Below, piece by piece: positions 27,240-36,661 of a stretch of 50,750 bases of DNA. Origin of the DNA: an uncultured Paraburkholderia sp. GTDB taxonomy: Bacteria > Pseudomonadota > Gammaproteobacteria > Burkholderiales > Burkholderiaceae. The notes under the pieces are model-generated. The model had not been told where the DNA came from. It made no database searches and was given only the letters and a program-made list of their open reading frames with translations. Positions within the stretch are counted from its first letter, which is position 1. Each line of letters starts with the position of its first letter. The stretch covers positions 1 to 50,750 of the forward strand of contig CALNWS010000030.1 of the NCBI GenBank assembly GCA_940747215.1. Direction: 5' to 3'. The translations under genes and the position numbers were made by a program.

Positions 27240-28473
27240 ATGCAGATCGGCCAACGGATCGGCACGCCGCTTTCAGAATCCGCCACGCGCGTCATGCTGC
27301 TCGGCGCCGGCGAGCTCGGCAAGGAAGTGATCATCGCGCTGCAGCGGCTGAGCGTGGAAGTGATCGCTGTCGATCGTTATCCGAATGCGCCGGGCCACTA
27401 GGTCGCGCATTGCTTCCATGTCATCGACATGACCGACCACGCCGCGTTGCGCGCGCTGGTCGAGCAGGAACGCCCGCACCTCATCGTCCCCGAAATCGAA
27501 GCCATCGCGACAGACGCGCTCGCGTTCATCGAAACCGACGGTCTCGCCGAGGTCATTCCCACGGTGCGCGCCACGCAGCTCACCATGCATGAATCGCGAG
27601 GGCATCCGCCGTCTCGCAGCCGAGGAGCTCGGTCTTCCCACGTCGCCGTACGCATTCGCCGACTCGCTTGAGGAACTGCGCGCGAGCATCGCCAAAGTGG
27701 GCTATCCGTGCGTGGTGAAGCCGGTCATGTCGTCGTCGGGCAAGGGGCAGTCGGTGCTGAAAAGCGATGCGGACGTGGAACCCGCATGGCAATACGCAAT
27801 GGCAGGCGGTCGCGTGAATCACGGCCGGCGTGATCGTTGAAGGCTTTGTCGACTTCGAATACGAAATTACGCAGCTCACGGTGCGCGCAATCAACCCCGT
27901 CAGCGGAAAAGTCAGCACGTATTTTTGCGATCCGATCGGCCACGTGCAGGTGGCGGGCGATTACGTCGAATCTTGGCAGCCGCAGCCCATGAGCCTGGTT
28001 GCGAGCGCTCGCGTGAAATCTCGCACAAAGTCACGGAGGCGCTCGGCGGCCGCGGTCTCTTCGGCGTGGAACTTTTCGTGCGTGGTGATGACATATGGTT
28101 TTCGGAAGTGAGTCCACGTCCGCACGACACGGGGCTCGTTACGCTGTGCTCGCAGCGCTTCTTCGAGTTCGAACTGCACGCGCGCGCCATCCTCGGTTTG
28201 CCGGTCGATACGTTGCTGAATGCGCCGGGTGCGTCGGCCGTGATTTACGGCGGTCTGGACGAAGCCGGCATCGCGTTCGAAGGTGTGGCGGCAGCGCTGG
28301 CGGTGCCCGATGCGGACCTGCGGCTTTTCGGCAAGCCGGAAAGCTTCGTCAAGCGCGGCATGAGCGTGGCGCTTGCCACCGACGGCCACCGACGAAAATT
28401 TCGACGAAGCGCGCGTTCGCGCGCGAAACAGGCTGCGGCAGCCGTGCAGCCGGTGTCGGCGAAACAGGGATAG
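27240..28473 (+). pseudogene. purT: Formate-dependent GAR transformylase, broken
   Basis: The ATG at 27240 opens [20 protein letters not shown] followed by [21 protein letters not shown] at 27399-27401 replaces an expected CAG in APGH*VAH. Frameshifts follow near 27588 (entering [20 protein letters not shown]), near 27828 (GRVNHGR to [18 protein letters not shown]), around 27985-28010, and near 28390. The ATP-grasp core ([40 protein letters not shown]) is readable. PurT uses formate and ATP in step three of purine synthesis and is redundant with PurN, which may explain its loss. Confidence 0.92.
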
Positions 28474-28481
28474 AGGTGCTT

Positions 28482-28724
28482 ATGACACACGATAGGGCAC
28501 GCGAAAACGGCAGTCAGACGCAACATGGCCGCGCCATTCACGTGGTGTACGTGGCGCAGTCGGCGTGCTCTTCGCGTCGCTCGTGTGTGCGTGGGTTTGA
28601 GCGGCTGCGGCCTCGCGGCCGCGCCGTGCCGGGGGTGGCGTCGGCGGGACTGAAGATCGTGTCGGTGGTCGGTTACGTGGCCGCCGCGCCCACGGACGCT
28701 TGCGCCGACGTAATCGATCCATGA
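28482..28724 (+). pseudogene. DUF6726-like small lipoprotein, frameshifted
   Basis: From the ATG at 28482 the frame begins MTHDRARENGSQTQH and then loses phase. Pieces in other frames read VGVLFASLV and LSGCGLAAAPCR (a lipobox-like LSGC), and the original frame resumes with VASAGLKIVSVVGYVAAAPT and DACADVIDP. The joined product resembles small Burkholderia lipoproteins with the CGLAAAPCRVxSAxLKIVP pattern, of unknown function. At least two indels break it. It lies eight bases after the purT stop. Confidence 0.6.
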
Positions 28725-28857
28725 TATCGTAACGCTTCGCCGGCGTTGGCTTGGCTTGACTAGGCGGGTGTGCACTGAGCGGGAACTGAGCGTGCACCGA
28801 ACTTGCACTGTCGGGCACACACCACGGCATGCGCGAAATTTAACGTCAAGGCTTTCC

Positions 28858-29280
28858 ATGAAGAAACGGCTGGTAGCAATCGTCGCGGCAGCAGGTTTCA
28901 CGGCGTATTTCGTTTCGTGTTTCGTTGCGTTTTCCGCTGCATTCACTGGCAACGCATGGGCCGCATCGTCGAGCTTCGCGCAGATGCCGGCGAAGAACCG
29001 TCAGACGCACAAGTACACGTGCGGCGCCACTGGCAAGATTCTACAAGTCACTTACTGGAACACGGCGAACGGCCAGAGTTTTGCGTTCGTGCCCGTCAAA
29101 GGGCAGCAACTTCTGTTCGTGAACACGATTGCCGCTTCGGGCGCGAAGTATCAGGCCGGCAGCTACACGTGGTGGACCAAAGGTCCGCGCGCCGATCTTG
29201 TACGACGCAATGAACGGCGAAAACGCGCCGCCCATGTTGTCCGACTGCTTCATCATCAACCGCTGACGTCCCAGCGTTGA
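28858..29280 (+). pseudogene. MliC-like C-type lysozyme inhibitor, C-terminal frameshift
   Basis: The frame from 28858 is open for 140 codons. A signal peptide (MKKRLVAIVAAAGFTAYFVS, cleavage near AWAASS) leads into the MliC fold: KYTCGATGKILQVTYWN, SFAFVPVKGQQLLFVNTIAA and SGAKYQAGSYTWWTKGPRAD. One extra T near 29200 then replaces the expected LYDAMNGENAPPMLSDCFII with a basic tail. The lost tail contains the cysteine that normally pairs with the early Cys of the YTC motif. Such periplasmic proteins protect against host C-type lysozyme. The protein might retain partial function, or the indel may be a sequencing error. Confidence 0.72.
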
Positions 29281-29620
29281 AAGGCGCGCGCTGCCACCCT
29301 CCATTCACGATCAGGCCAGAGTCAGACCAACGCAGGCCAAATTCAAGCCAAGCCAGCCTGCATTCACACCAGCACCGAGCCAACAGCTTTTCCGTTCGAG
29401 TAGTAAGCTGTCCCGCATCGTTTCCGCTTTGCCGTCGCACTCCGCTTCATCGCATTGCGCATCACCGCTTGTTGGCGGCTCGTTGCCGCGTATTTCCGGG
29501 TACTGCTGTCACGCGCTGCCGTCGTGCATCGTCCCGGGCAAACCGGCGTGGTTGTCGTCGTCTTCGATCATTACCGGACGGGGTGTGGTGCCCGCGTCCG
29601 CTCATCAAGCGAGACCCTCC
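29281..29620. other. Gene-free stretch upstream of the acetolactate synthase remnant
   Basis: No coding frame, hairpin or promoter is convincing. The first 100 bases are rich in short CCAG/CCAA-containing words (for example CAAGCCAAGCCAGCC), giving a locally repetitive texture. Confidence 0.4.
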
Positions 29621-30397
29621 ATGAAAGCATCGGACCTGTTCGTCAAATCGCTGAAAGCCGAAGGTGTCGAGTATGCGTTCGGTATTCCCGGCGAAGAAAA
29701 ATCTCGATTTGCTCGAGTCACTCCGCCGCTCGAAAATCCGCCTCATTCTCACGCGTCATGAATAGGCGGCCGGTTTCATGGCCGCCACCTACGGACGTCT
29801 GACCGGCCGCACCGGCGTCTGTATCGCCACGCTCGGTCCGGGCGCCACCAACTTCGTGACGGCCGCGGCTTACGCGCAGCTCGGCGGCATGCCGATGCTG
29901 ATAGTCAACGGGCAGAAGCCGATCAAGTCGAGCAAGCAGGGGCATTTCCAGATCATCGACGTGGTTCGCATGATGGAGCTGCTCACCAAATACACGCGGC
30001 AGATCGTGTAGATCGGTAACATTCCGGCGGCCGTGCGGGAAGCGGTGCGTCAGTCGGAAGAAGAGCGTCCGGGCGCGACGCACCTCGAACTGCCGGAAAG
30101 ACGTCGCGCACGAAGAGGGCCCGAAAAGCTACAGCCGCCGTCCGGTTGCCGAAGAAAAAGTGGTGGCGTACGCGGTCGCCGCGATCACGAAGGCCAAACA
30201 AACATCCTCTATTGATGATCGGCGCGGGCGGCAACCGCAAGACCACGACGCGGATGCTGCGCGAATTCGTCGATCAGACCGGCATTCCGTTTTTCACGAC
30301 GCAAATGGGCAAGGGCGTGATCGACGTGCCCGTCGACTATTCGGACAACGAGCGCGTGCTCAATCGCGAAATCAAGCGGCTGAGCGCGCAACTTTGA
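29621..30397 (+). pseudogene. Acetolactate synthase large subunit with large internal deletion
   Basis: The ATG at 29621 opens MKASDLFVKSLKAEGVEYAF followed by GIPGEE, the thiamine-diphosphate Glu-containing motif. An extra A in a run near 29700 shifts the frame. A TAG lies at 29763 (expected CAG in RHE*AAGFMAATYGR), a TAG at 30009, and further shifts near 30100 and 30200. The frame then reads MIGAGGNRKTTTRMLREFVD and TTQMGKGVIDVPVDYSDNER, ending LNREIKRLSAQL. QMGKGV belongs to the middle of the enzyme and VPVDYSDN to its last 25 residues, so about 280 residues are gone. It formed an operon with the aldehyde dehydrogenase that follows. Confidence 0.9.
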
Positions 30398-30483
30398 GTC
30401 GTGTAACAAGGGCGTAAAGCTTGCTGAGACATCGCGACGAGTTCGCGAACTGGATCAGAGTCAAGGATCAAGGAGAACGTGTC

Positions 30484-31836
30484 ATGTTGCAGAAGACTTA
30501 CCCGTACTACCTCGCCAACGAAGCGGTGGCGGCGAACACCGATCTCGAAGTCACCGACAAATTCAGCGGCGAAGTCGCCACGCGCGTGGCGATGGCCGAC
30601 GCCGCCGCGATCGACAAGGCGATCGGCTACGCGGTCGACGCAATGCGTGCGCTGCGCGTCTTTCCGCCGTTCAAGCGCCAGGCGGTGCTAGAACACTGCG
30701 TGAAGCGCTTTCGCGAGCGTTACGACGAACTGGCGCTCGCGCTGTGCATCGAGGCGGGCAAGCCGATCAACGATTCGCGCGGCGAAGTCACGCGTCTGAT
30801 CGACACGTTCAAGGTGGCGGCCGAGGAATCGGTGCGCATCGACGGCGAGATCATCAATCTGGAAATTTCGCCGCGCGCGAAGGGTTATCACGGCTACGTG
30901 AAGCGCGTGCCAATCGGCCCGTGCTCGTTTATTTCACCGTTCAATTTTCCGCTGAATCTCACTGCGCACAAGGTTGCGCCGGCTATCGCCGCGGGCGTGC
31001 CGTTCGTGCTGAAGCCGGCGAACCGCTCGCCGGTCGGCGCGCTGATCATGGGCGAGATTCTGGCGGAGACGGACCTGCCTAAAGGCACGCTCGGTGTCGC
31101 CATCATCACGAAGAATGCGGCGAAGCGCCTAGCAGAGTGCCTGCAGGCGCTGGCGTTCGCCGACCGGATCGTCGTGATAGACGGCGGCAGCACGGACGGC
31201 ACCGCGGAAATCGCCCGCGCACATGGCGCACGGGTTATCGAACAGATCGACTGGCCGGGTTTCGGCCCGCAAAAGAACCGCGCGGTGGACGCGCTCACCA
31301 CGAGCTGGATTCTCTCGATAGACGCCGACGAAATCGTCTCGCCGGAACTCGCCGCGTCGATTCGCGCGACGCTCGCCGCGCCCGACGCCGATGTCTACGC
31401 GGTCGATCGTCTCTCGAGTTTTTGCGGGCACTGGATCCATCACAGCGGCTGGTATCCGGACTGGATTCCGCGTCTGTTCAAAAGCGGCACCGCCCGTTTT
31501 TCCGACGACCTCGTTCACGAACGCCTCGTGTTCGACACGCCGGCTAAACGCCTGAGCGGCAAGCTGATGCACTACTCATACGAGGACTTCGAAGGCGTGC
31601 TGCGCAAGCTCGATACGTATTCGACGGCGGGCGCGTTGCAGTGGCACGCCATGGGCAAGCGCGGCAGCTTCGGCAAGACGCTCGGACGCGGAGCGTGGGC
31701 GTTCGTGCGGACGTATGTGTTGCGCCGCGGTTTTCTGGACGGCCGCGCCGGCTTCATGATTGCCGTGTTCAACGCGGAAACCGTGTACTACCGTTTTCTG
31801 AAGCTCGCGCGACTTGGTGAGGATGCGCGCCGCTGA
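30484..31836 (+). CDS. Chimeric ORF: aldehyde dehydrogenase N-half fused to WaaE-type glycosyltransferase
   Basis: This is an open 450-codon frame starting at the ATG at 30484 (MLQKTYPYYLANEAVAANTD, GGAG upstream). Residues 1 to about 201 are an NAD-dependent aldehyde dehydrogenase N-terminal part, with VPIGPCSFISPFNFPLNLTA and GVPFVLKPANRSPVGALIMG, stopping before the catalytic Glu and Cys. From residue about 202 it is a family 2 glycosyltransferase: LGVAIITKNAAKRLAECLQA, VVIDGGSTDGTAEIARAHGA, FGPQKNRAV, SIDADEIVS and LVHERLVF, as in WaaE/LgtF-type LPS core glucosyltransferases. The transferase part looks complete apart from its first few residues. The junction at 31086-31088 is one end of an inversion. 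The product may still glycosylate LPS core. Confidence 0.85.
   Translation: MLQKTYPYYLANEAVAANTDLEVTDKFSGEVATRVAMADAAAIDKAIGYAVDAMRALRVFPPFKRQAVLEHCVKRFRERYDELALALCIEAGKPINDSRGEVTRLIDTFKVAAEESVRIDGEIINLEISPRAKGYHGYVKRVPIGPCSFISPFNFPLNLTAHKVAPAIAAGVPFVLKPANRSPVGALIMGEILAETDLPKGTLGVAIITKNAAKRLAECLQALAFADRIVVIDGGSTDGTAEIARAHGARVIEQIDWPGFGPQKNRAVDALTTSWILSIDADEIVSPELAASIRATLAAPDADVYAVDRLSSFCGHWIHHSGWYPDWIPRLFKSGTARFSDDLVHERLVFDTPAKRLSGKLMHYSYEDFEGVLRKLDTYSTAGALQWHAMGKRGSFGKTLGRGAWAFVRTYVLRRGFLDGRAGFMIAVFNAETVYYRFLKLARLGEDARR
31086..31088. other. Left inversion junction (CAC microhomology)
   Basis: CCTAAAGGCAC of the aldehyde dehydrogenase meets CACGCTCGGTGTC of the glycosyltransferase. The CAC fits both parents. 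The mate junction is at 40478-40480 on the - strand. Confidence 0.75.
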
Positions 31837-31877
31837 GGCATTGCGCGGTTCAGCTACGCGGTAAGTTGCCGGGACGC

Positions 31878-31914
31878 GGCGCGGCGAGCGTCGTTAGCAA
31901 CGACACCGCGCGCC
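31878..31914. terminator. Possible terminator between convergent glycosyltransferase and dnaE
   Basis: GTCGTT (31890-31895) can pair with AACGAC (31899-31904), inside larger arms GGCGCGG and CCGCGCGCC. It lies between two convergent stops. There is no T run, so confidence is low. Confidence 0.35.
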
Positions 31915-31925
31915 GCCATGCATCG

Positions 31926-34900
31926 TCAATAAACGATTTCGATCGAGCTGCCGGCGAACTCGCCACGCAATGCCGCCAGCAGTTCGTCGGTCGGCTTCAC
32001 GCGCCATGCGTCGCCAAGACGCATCTCGCCTTGCGCGTTCTCGCTACGATACACGACCTGCACCGCGAGTCCGTTCGGAATCTGCACGGCCTGGCCCTGA
32101 CCGCCGCCATTTCCGTTGCCGTTGCGTGACGATGCCGCGGGCGCCGGCGTTGCAGCCGGCTCGTCCTTGCCCGCGCTGTGCGCTTCGAGCACGCGGCGCA
32201 GCGCCAGTGCGTCTGCGTTGCCATTCATCTGCACCTTGACGGCCTCCGCATAACGACAGCGCGCGCGGCCGAGATCCATGACGGTGTCGACTGTGAAACG
32301 GATGCCGCCGGTGAACGCGTCGTTACGCGCCTGCCCTTGCACCACCAGCAGTTCGTCTTCCTTGAAGAGCTGTTTGTGCGCCTCGAACGTTTCGTTGAAT
32401 ACGGTGACTTCGCATTGGCCGGTGCCGTCGTCGAGCAGCGCGATCAGCATCTTGCCGCGCTGGGTCATCTGCGTGCGCAGCGACGCGATCACGCCCGCCA
32501 CCAGCTTGTCGCGCCCTTCCTTCAGTTCGCCGATCTTTTGGCGCACGAAGCGGCGCACTTCGTCCTTGTACGCATCGAACAGGTGGCCCGACAGATAGAA
32601 GCCAAGCGCGGCCTTCTCTTCTTGAAGCTTTTTCTTCTCCGGCCATTCCGGCTCGTCGACCAGTTCGTGACCTTGCGACGGCGCGTCGCCCATATCGAAC
32701 AGACCCGCCTGCATCGCGTTGGCGCTCGCCTGTTCGGCGGCTTCCATCGCGAGCGAGACCGACGCGATGAGCTGCGCGCGATTCGCATGCAGCGTGTCGA
32801 ACGCGCCCGCGCGGATCAACGCTTCCACCGCGCGACGATTGATGACGCGGCGATCGATGCGGTTGCAGAAATCGAAGATGTCGATGAACGGACCTTCTTC
32901 GCGCGCACGCAGGATTTCTTCGATCGCGTTCTGGCCGCTGCCCTTGATTGCACCGAGACCGTAGCGAATAGTTTTCGAGCGCTTGCCGTCCGACTCCGCA
33001 ACCGGCTCGAAGCGATACGCCGACAGGTTGATATCCGGCGGCAGCACGGCCATCCTGTTCGTCAAGCAGTCTTCGAACAGGATCTTGACCTTGTCGGTGT
33101 CGTCCATGGCAAGCGACATATTCGCCGCCATGAATTCCGCCGGATGGTGCGCCTTCAGCCACGCTGTGTAGTACGCGAGCAGCGCATACGCCGCCGCGTG
33201 CGACTTGTTGAAGCCGTAGCCCGCGAACTTCTCCATCAGGTCGAAAATCTCGTCCGACTTGTCGCGCGTAAGGCCGTTTTTCGCCGCGCCTTCCGCGAAA
33301 ATCTCGCGGTGCTGCGCCATTTCCTCGGCCTTCTTCTTACCCATCGCGCGACGCAGCAAGTCGGCACCGCCGAGCGAATAGCCGCCGATGATCTGCGCCA
33401 TCTGCATCACCTGCTCCTGGTAGACCATGATGCCGTAGGTCTCTTTCAGAACGGGTTCGATGCGCGGATCGGGATACTCCACCACTTCGCGGCCATGCTT
33501 ACGCGCACAGAAGCTCGGGATCAGGTCCATTGGGCCCGGGCGGTACAACGCGACGAGCGCGATGATGTCCTCGAAGCGGTCAGGCTGCGCGTCTTTCAGC
33601 ATGCCTTGCATGCCGCGGCTTTCAAGCTGGAACACGGCGACCGTATTCGCTTTCTTGAGAATCGTGAACGACGCGGGGTCGTCGAGCGGGACCTGCGCAA
33701 GCGACCAGTCCTGCTTCGACGGATCGAGACGGCGGATGTAGCGCTCGGCCCAGTCGAGAATGGTCAGCGTAGTGAGACCCAGAAAGTCGAACTTCACGAG
33801 GCCGACGGCTTCCACGTCGTCCTTGTCGTACTGGCTCACCACACCGCTTTCGTCGCCCTGCGTGTAGAGTGGACAGAAGTCCGTCAGCTTGCCCGGCGCG
33901 ATCAGCACGCCGCCTGCGTGCATGCCGACGTTACGCGTGAGCCCTTCCACGCGCTGCGCGAGTTCGAGCAACTGGTGCACTTCGTCTTCGTTGTCGAAGC
34001 GCTCCTGCAGGAGCGGCTCTTCCTTCATCGCGTCGGCAATCGTGACGTGCTTGCCGGGCTTGAACGGAATCAGCTTGGCGATGCCGTCCGTGAACATGTA
34101 GCCGAGATCGAGCACGCGGCCGATGTCGCGCACCGCCGCCTTCGCCGCCATCGTGCCGAACGTGGCGATCTGCGACACGGCGTCCGCACCGTACTTCTCC
34201 TTCACGTACTGGATCACGCGATCGCGGCCGTGCTGGCAGAAGTCGATGTCGAAGTCGGGCATGGACACCCGCTTCGGATTCAGGAAACGTTCGAACAGCA
34301 GGTTGTAGCGCAGCGGATCGAGGTCGGTCACGCCGAGCGCGTACGCGACGAGCGAACCCGCACCGGAGCCGCGGCCCGGACCCACCGGCACGCCGTTGTT
34401 CTTCGCCCAGTTGATGAAGTCCGCAACGATCAGGAAGTAGCCCGGGAAGCCCATATTGATGATAGTGCCGCACTCGAAATCGAGACGCTTGTAGTACGTT
34501 TCGCGCTGCGTGTCACGTTCCGCCGCATCGGGATACAACTGTTCGAGACGCTTCTCCAGACCTTCTTTCGACAACTGCACTAGGTAGTCGTCAAGCGACA
34601 TGCCATTGGGCGTCGGAAAGAACGGCAGCTTGGGCTTGCCGAGTTCAAGCGTGAGATTGCAGCGTTTGGCGATTTCAACCGAGTTGACGAGCGCCGACGG
34701 AATGTCCGCGAAGAGCGCGGCCATTTCTTCCTGCGTGCGGAAATACTGCTCCGACGTGAACCGCTTGGAACGACGCGGGTTCGCCAGAATGTCGCCCTCG
34801 GAAATGCACACGCGCGCTTCGTGCGCGGTGAAGTCTTCGGGCGTCATAAACTGCATGGGGTGCGTGGCCACCACCGGCAATTTCAGCGCGGCAGCAAGCG

Positions 34901-35471
34901 CCACCGCCTGCTGCACGTACGGTTCGCCGCCGGGCTGCCCGCACCGCTGCAACTCGATATAAAACGCGTTGGGGAACACTTTCGCCCAGCGCTGCGCGTT
35001 GCGCTTCGCCGCTTCTTCATTGCCCGCCGCCAGCGCAAGGCCGACGTTGCCCTGCTGTGCGCCGGACAGCGCGAGCAGACCTTCGGCCAGACCCGATTCC
35101 AGCCAGCTCGCCTCGACTTCGGCGCGACCGAGATACTGGTTCGTGAGCGACGCCTTGCTGAGCAGTTCGCACAGATTCAGGTAGCCGCGCCGGTCTTTGA
35201 CCAGCAGCAAAAGCCGCGACGGCTTTTCGCGGTCGTCGGGATTGGTGATCCAGACGTCGCAGCCGGCAATGGGTTTGACCCCTTTGCCGCGGGCTTCCTT
35301 GTAGAAACGGACGAGGCCGAATGCGTTGCCGAGATCGGTAAGGGCGAGCGCGCCCTGGCCGTCTTTGGCCGCCGCCTTGACGATGTCGTCAAGGCGCACG
35401 ATGCCGTCGGCAATCGAGAATTCGGAGTGGACGCGAAGATGAACGAAGCGGGGATCTGACATGGGCGACAT
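31926..35471 (-). CDS. dnaE: DNA polymerase III subunit alpha
   Basis: This is an intact 1181-residue catalytic subunit of the replicative polymerase. The N-terminal PHP domain begins MSDPRFVHLRVHSEFSIADG (an ATG three codons upstream, at 35471, has a GGAG site and is used here). The palm carries PVGPGRGSGAGSLVAYALGV and the acidic pair in VSMPDFDIDFCQHGRDRVIQ. A helix-hairpin-helix region (YGLGAIKGSGQNAIEE) and an OB fold (GVIASLRTQMTQRGKMLIAL) follow. No lesion is seen in 3.5 kb, a strong contrast with neighbouring genes that shows purifying selection. The gene lies inside the inverted segment. Confidence 0.98.
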   Translation of the reverse strand: MSPMSDPRFVHLRVHSEFSIADGIVRLDDIVKAAAKDGQGALALTDLGNAFGLVRFYKEARGKGVKPIAGCDVWITNPDDREKPSRLLLLVKDRRGYLNLCELLSKASLTNQYLGRAEVEASWLESGLAEGLLALSGAQQGNVGLALAAGNEEAAKRNAQRWAKVFPNAFYIELQRCGQPGGEPYVQQAVALAAALKLPVVATHPMQFMTPEDFTAHEARVCISEGDILANPRRSKRFTSEQYFRTQEEMAALFADIPSALVNSVEIAKRCNLTLELGKPKLPFFPTPNGMSLDDYLVQLSKEGLEKRLEQLYPDAAERDTQRETYYKRLDFECGTIINMGFPGYFLIVADFINWAKNNGVPVGPGRGSGAGSLVAYALGVTDLDPLRYNLLFERFLNPKRVSMPDFDIDFCQHGRDRVIQYVKEKYGADAVSQIATFGTMAAKAAVRDIGRVLDLGYMFTDGIAKLIPFKPGKHVTIADAMKEEPLLQERFDNEDEVHQLLELAQRVEGLTRNVGMHAGGVLIAPGKLTDFCPLYTQGDESGVVSQYDKDDVEAVGLVKFDFLGLTTLTILDWAERYIRRLDPSKQDWSLAQVPLDDPASFTILKKANTVAVFQLESRGMQGMLKDAQPDRFEDIIALVALYRPGPMDLIPSFCARKHGREVVEYPDPRIEPVLKETYGIMVYQEQVMQMAQIIGGYSLGGADLLRRAMGKKKAEEMAQHREIFAEGAAKNGLTRDKSDEIFDLMEKFAGYGFNKSHAAAYALLAYYTAWLKAHHPAEFMAANMSLAMDDTDKVKILFEDCLTNRMAVLPPDINLSAYRFEPVAESDGKRSKTIRYGLGAIKGSGQNAIEEILRAREEGPFIDIFDFCNRIDRRVINRRAVEALIRAGAFDTLHANRAQLIASVSLAMEAAEQASANAMQAGLFDMGDAPSQGHELVDEPEWPEKKKLQEEKAALGFYLSGHLFDAYKDEVRRFVRQKIGELKEGRDKLVAGVIASLRTQMTQRGKMLIALLDDGTGQCEVTVFNETFEAHKQLFKEDELLVVQGQARNDAFTGGIRFTVDTVMDLGRARCRYAEAVKVQMNGNADALALRRVLEAHSAGKDEPAATPAPAASSRNGNGNGGGQGQAVQIPNGLAVQVVYRSENAQGEMRLGDAWRVKPTDELLAALRGEFAGSSIEIVY

Positions 35472-35513
35472 TGTAACTCCGCTCCCTCGGAGATTTCCGG
35501 TGAAAACCTCGCG

Positions 35514-35607
35514 TTAGCCATTCGGCTTAGGACGTCACGGCCGTCGTCATGCCTGACACGCCCGTCGCGCGGGCGATTTGCGCTGCGTCAAACACTTAGC
35601 CATTCGG
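35514..35607. repeat. 12-bp direct repeat upstream of dnaE
   Basis: TTAGCCATTCGG occurs at 35514-35525 and at 35596-35607, 82 bases apart, in the spacer between divergent dnaE and trhO. The meaning is unknown; it could be a regulator site or chance. Confidence 0.5.
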
Positions 35608-35793
35608 CCGAGTCGGGAAAAGCGCCGGGTTGAGGGATAATAGTAGTTTCGCCAAATTCGGCTTGGCCGCGCCGCGGGAACCTCGAGCATTTGAAAGCAG
35701 CGTCGAACCGCTGCGAATGCGCTCCGTCACGGGCCGCCCAACGCGCCCCATTTATTTATTCGCGGCGCCGGCCATTAACACCGCTGGACACCC

Positions 35794-36661
35794 ATGAGTA
35801 TCGTCAACCTCTCATCGTAGCAATTTGCGACTATCGAAGACACCGCCGCTTGGTGCCCGCGCTCGTCACCGAACGCTGCAACGCGCTCGGCTTGCGCGGC
35901 ACCATTCTGCTCGCGCCGGAAGGCATCAACCTGTTCGTGGCCGGTACGCGCGCCGCCGTGGACGAGTTCATGCACTACATCCGCCACGACCCGCTGTTCG
36001 AAGGCAAGTTCGCGAACCTGCAATTCAAGGAAAGCGTGTCGGACAATCAGCCGTTCACGCGTATGCTGGTGAAGCTCAAGCGTGAAATCATCACGATGAA
36101 AAAGCCGGCGATCCGTCCGGAACTCGGCCGTGCGCCTTTCGTCGACGCACCCACGCTGAAAAGCTGGCCCGATCGCAGTCACGACGACGAAGGCCGACCG
36201 GTCGTCATGCTCGATACGCGTAATGCGTTCGAGGTCGACGTCGGCACGTTCGACAACGCGCTCGACTACCGCATTACGAAATTCAGCGAGTTTCCGGATG
36301 TGATCGAACAGAATCGCGCGGATCTGGAGGGCAAGACCGTCGTGTTGTTCTGCACGGGCGGCATCCGCTGCGAAAAGGCGGCGATCCACATGAAGGACGT
36401 GGGCATCTAGAACGTCTACCAGCTCGAAGGCGGCATTCTCAAGTACTTCGAGGAAGTGGGGGAGGCACCCATTACCACGGCGACTGCTTCGTGTTCGACT
36501 ATCGCACGGCGCTCAATCCGCAACTCGAACCCACGGCAACGAGACAGTGTTTCGGCTGCCGCGCGGTTGTGCCGCCCGAGGCGCAGCCATCGCCGCTGTA
36601 TGTCGCCGGAAAGACCTGTCCGGAATGCCATCCGGACGGCAAGGCGGTACGCGCCGCCTGA
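35794..36661 (+). pseudogene. trhO: tRNA uridine hydroxylase (rhodanese-fold) TrhO, broken
   Basis: From the ATG at 35794 the protein reads MSIVNLSS, then a TAG (35818-35820, expected TAC), then [12 protein letters not shown] one-base loss near 35850 follows. The next 180 codons are open ([40 protein letters not shown]) and contain the rhodanese loop with catalytic Cys in [19 protein letters not shown] at 36408-36410 and a frameshift near 36468 precede the Cys-rich tail ([18 protein letters not shown]). The enzyme makes 5-hydroxyuridine at tRNA position 34. The stop overlaps the gluQ start. Confidence 0.9.

Noticed and set aside
26263..27330. 355-codon open frame spanning META lipoprotein and purT start
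   Set aside because: Antisense to a gene with a lipobox and META motifs, and it crosses the purT promoter; Arg-rich composition.
32178..34583. 801-codon open frame on the + strand
   Set aside because: It is exactly antisense to dnaE, which has all polymerase motifs. The product is Arg/His-rich without domains, a typical GC-rich shadow.
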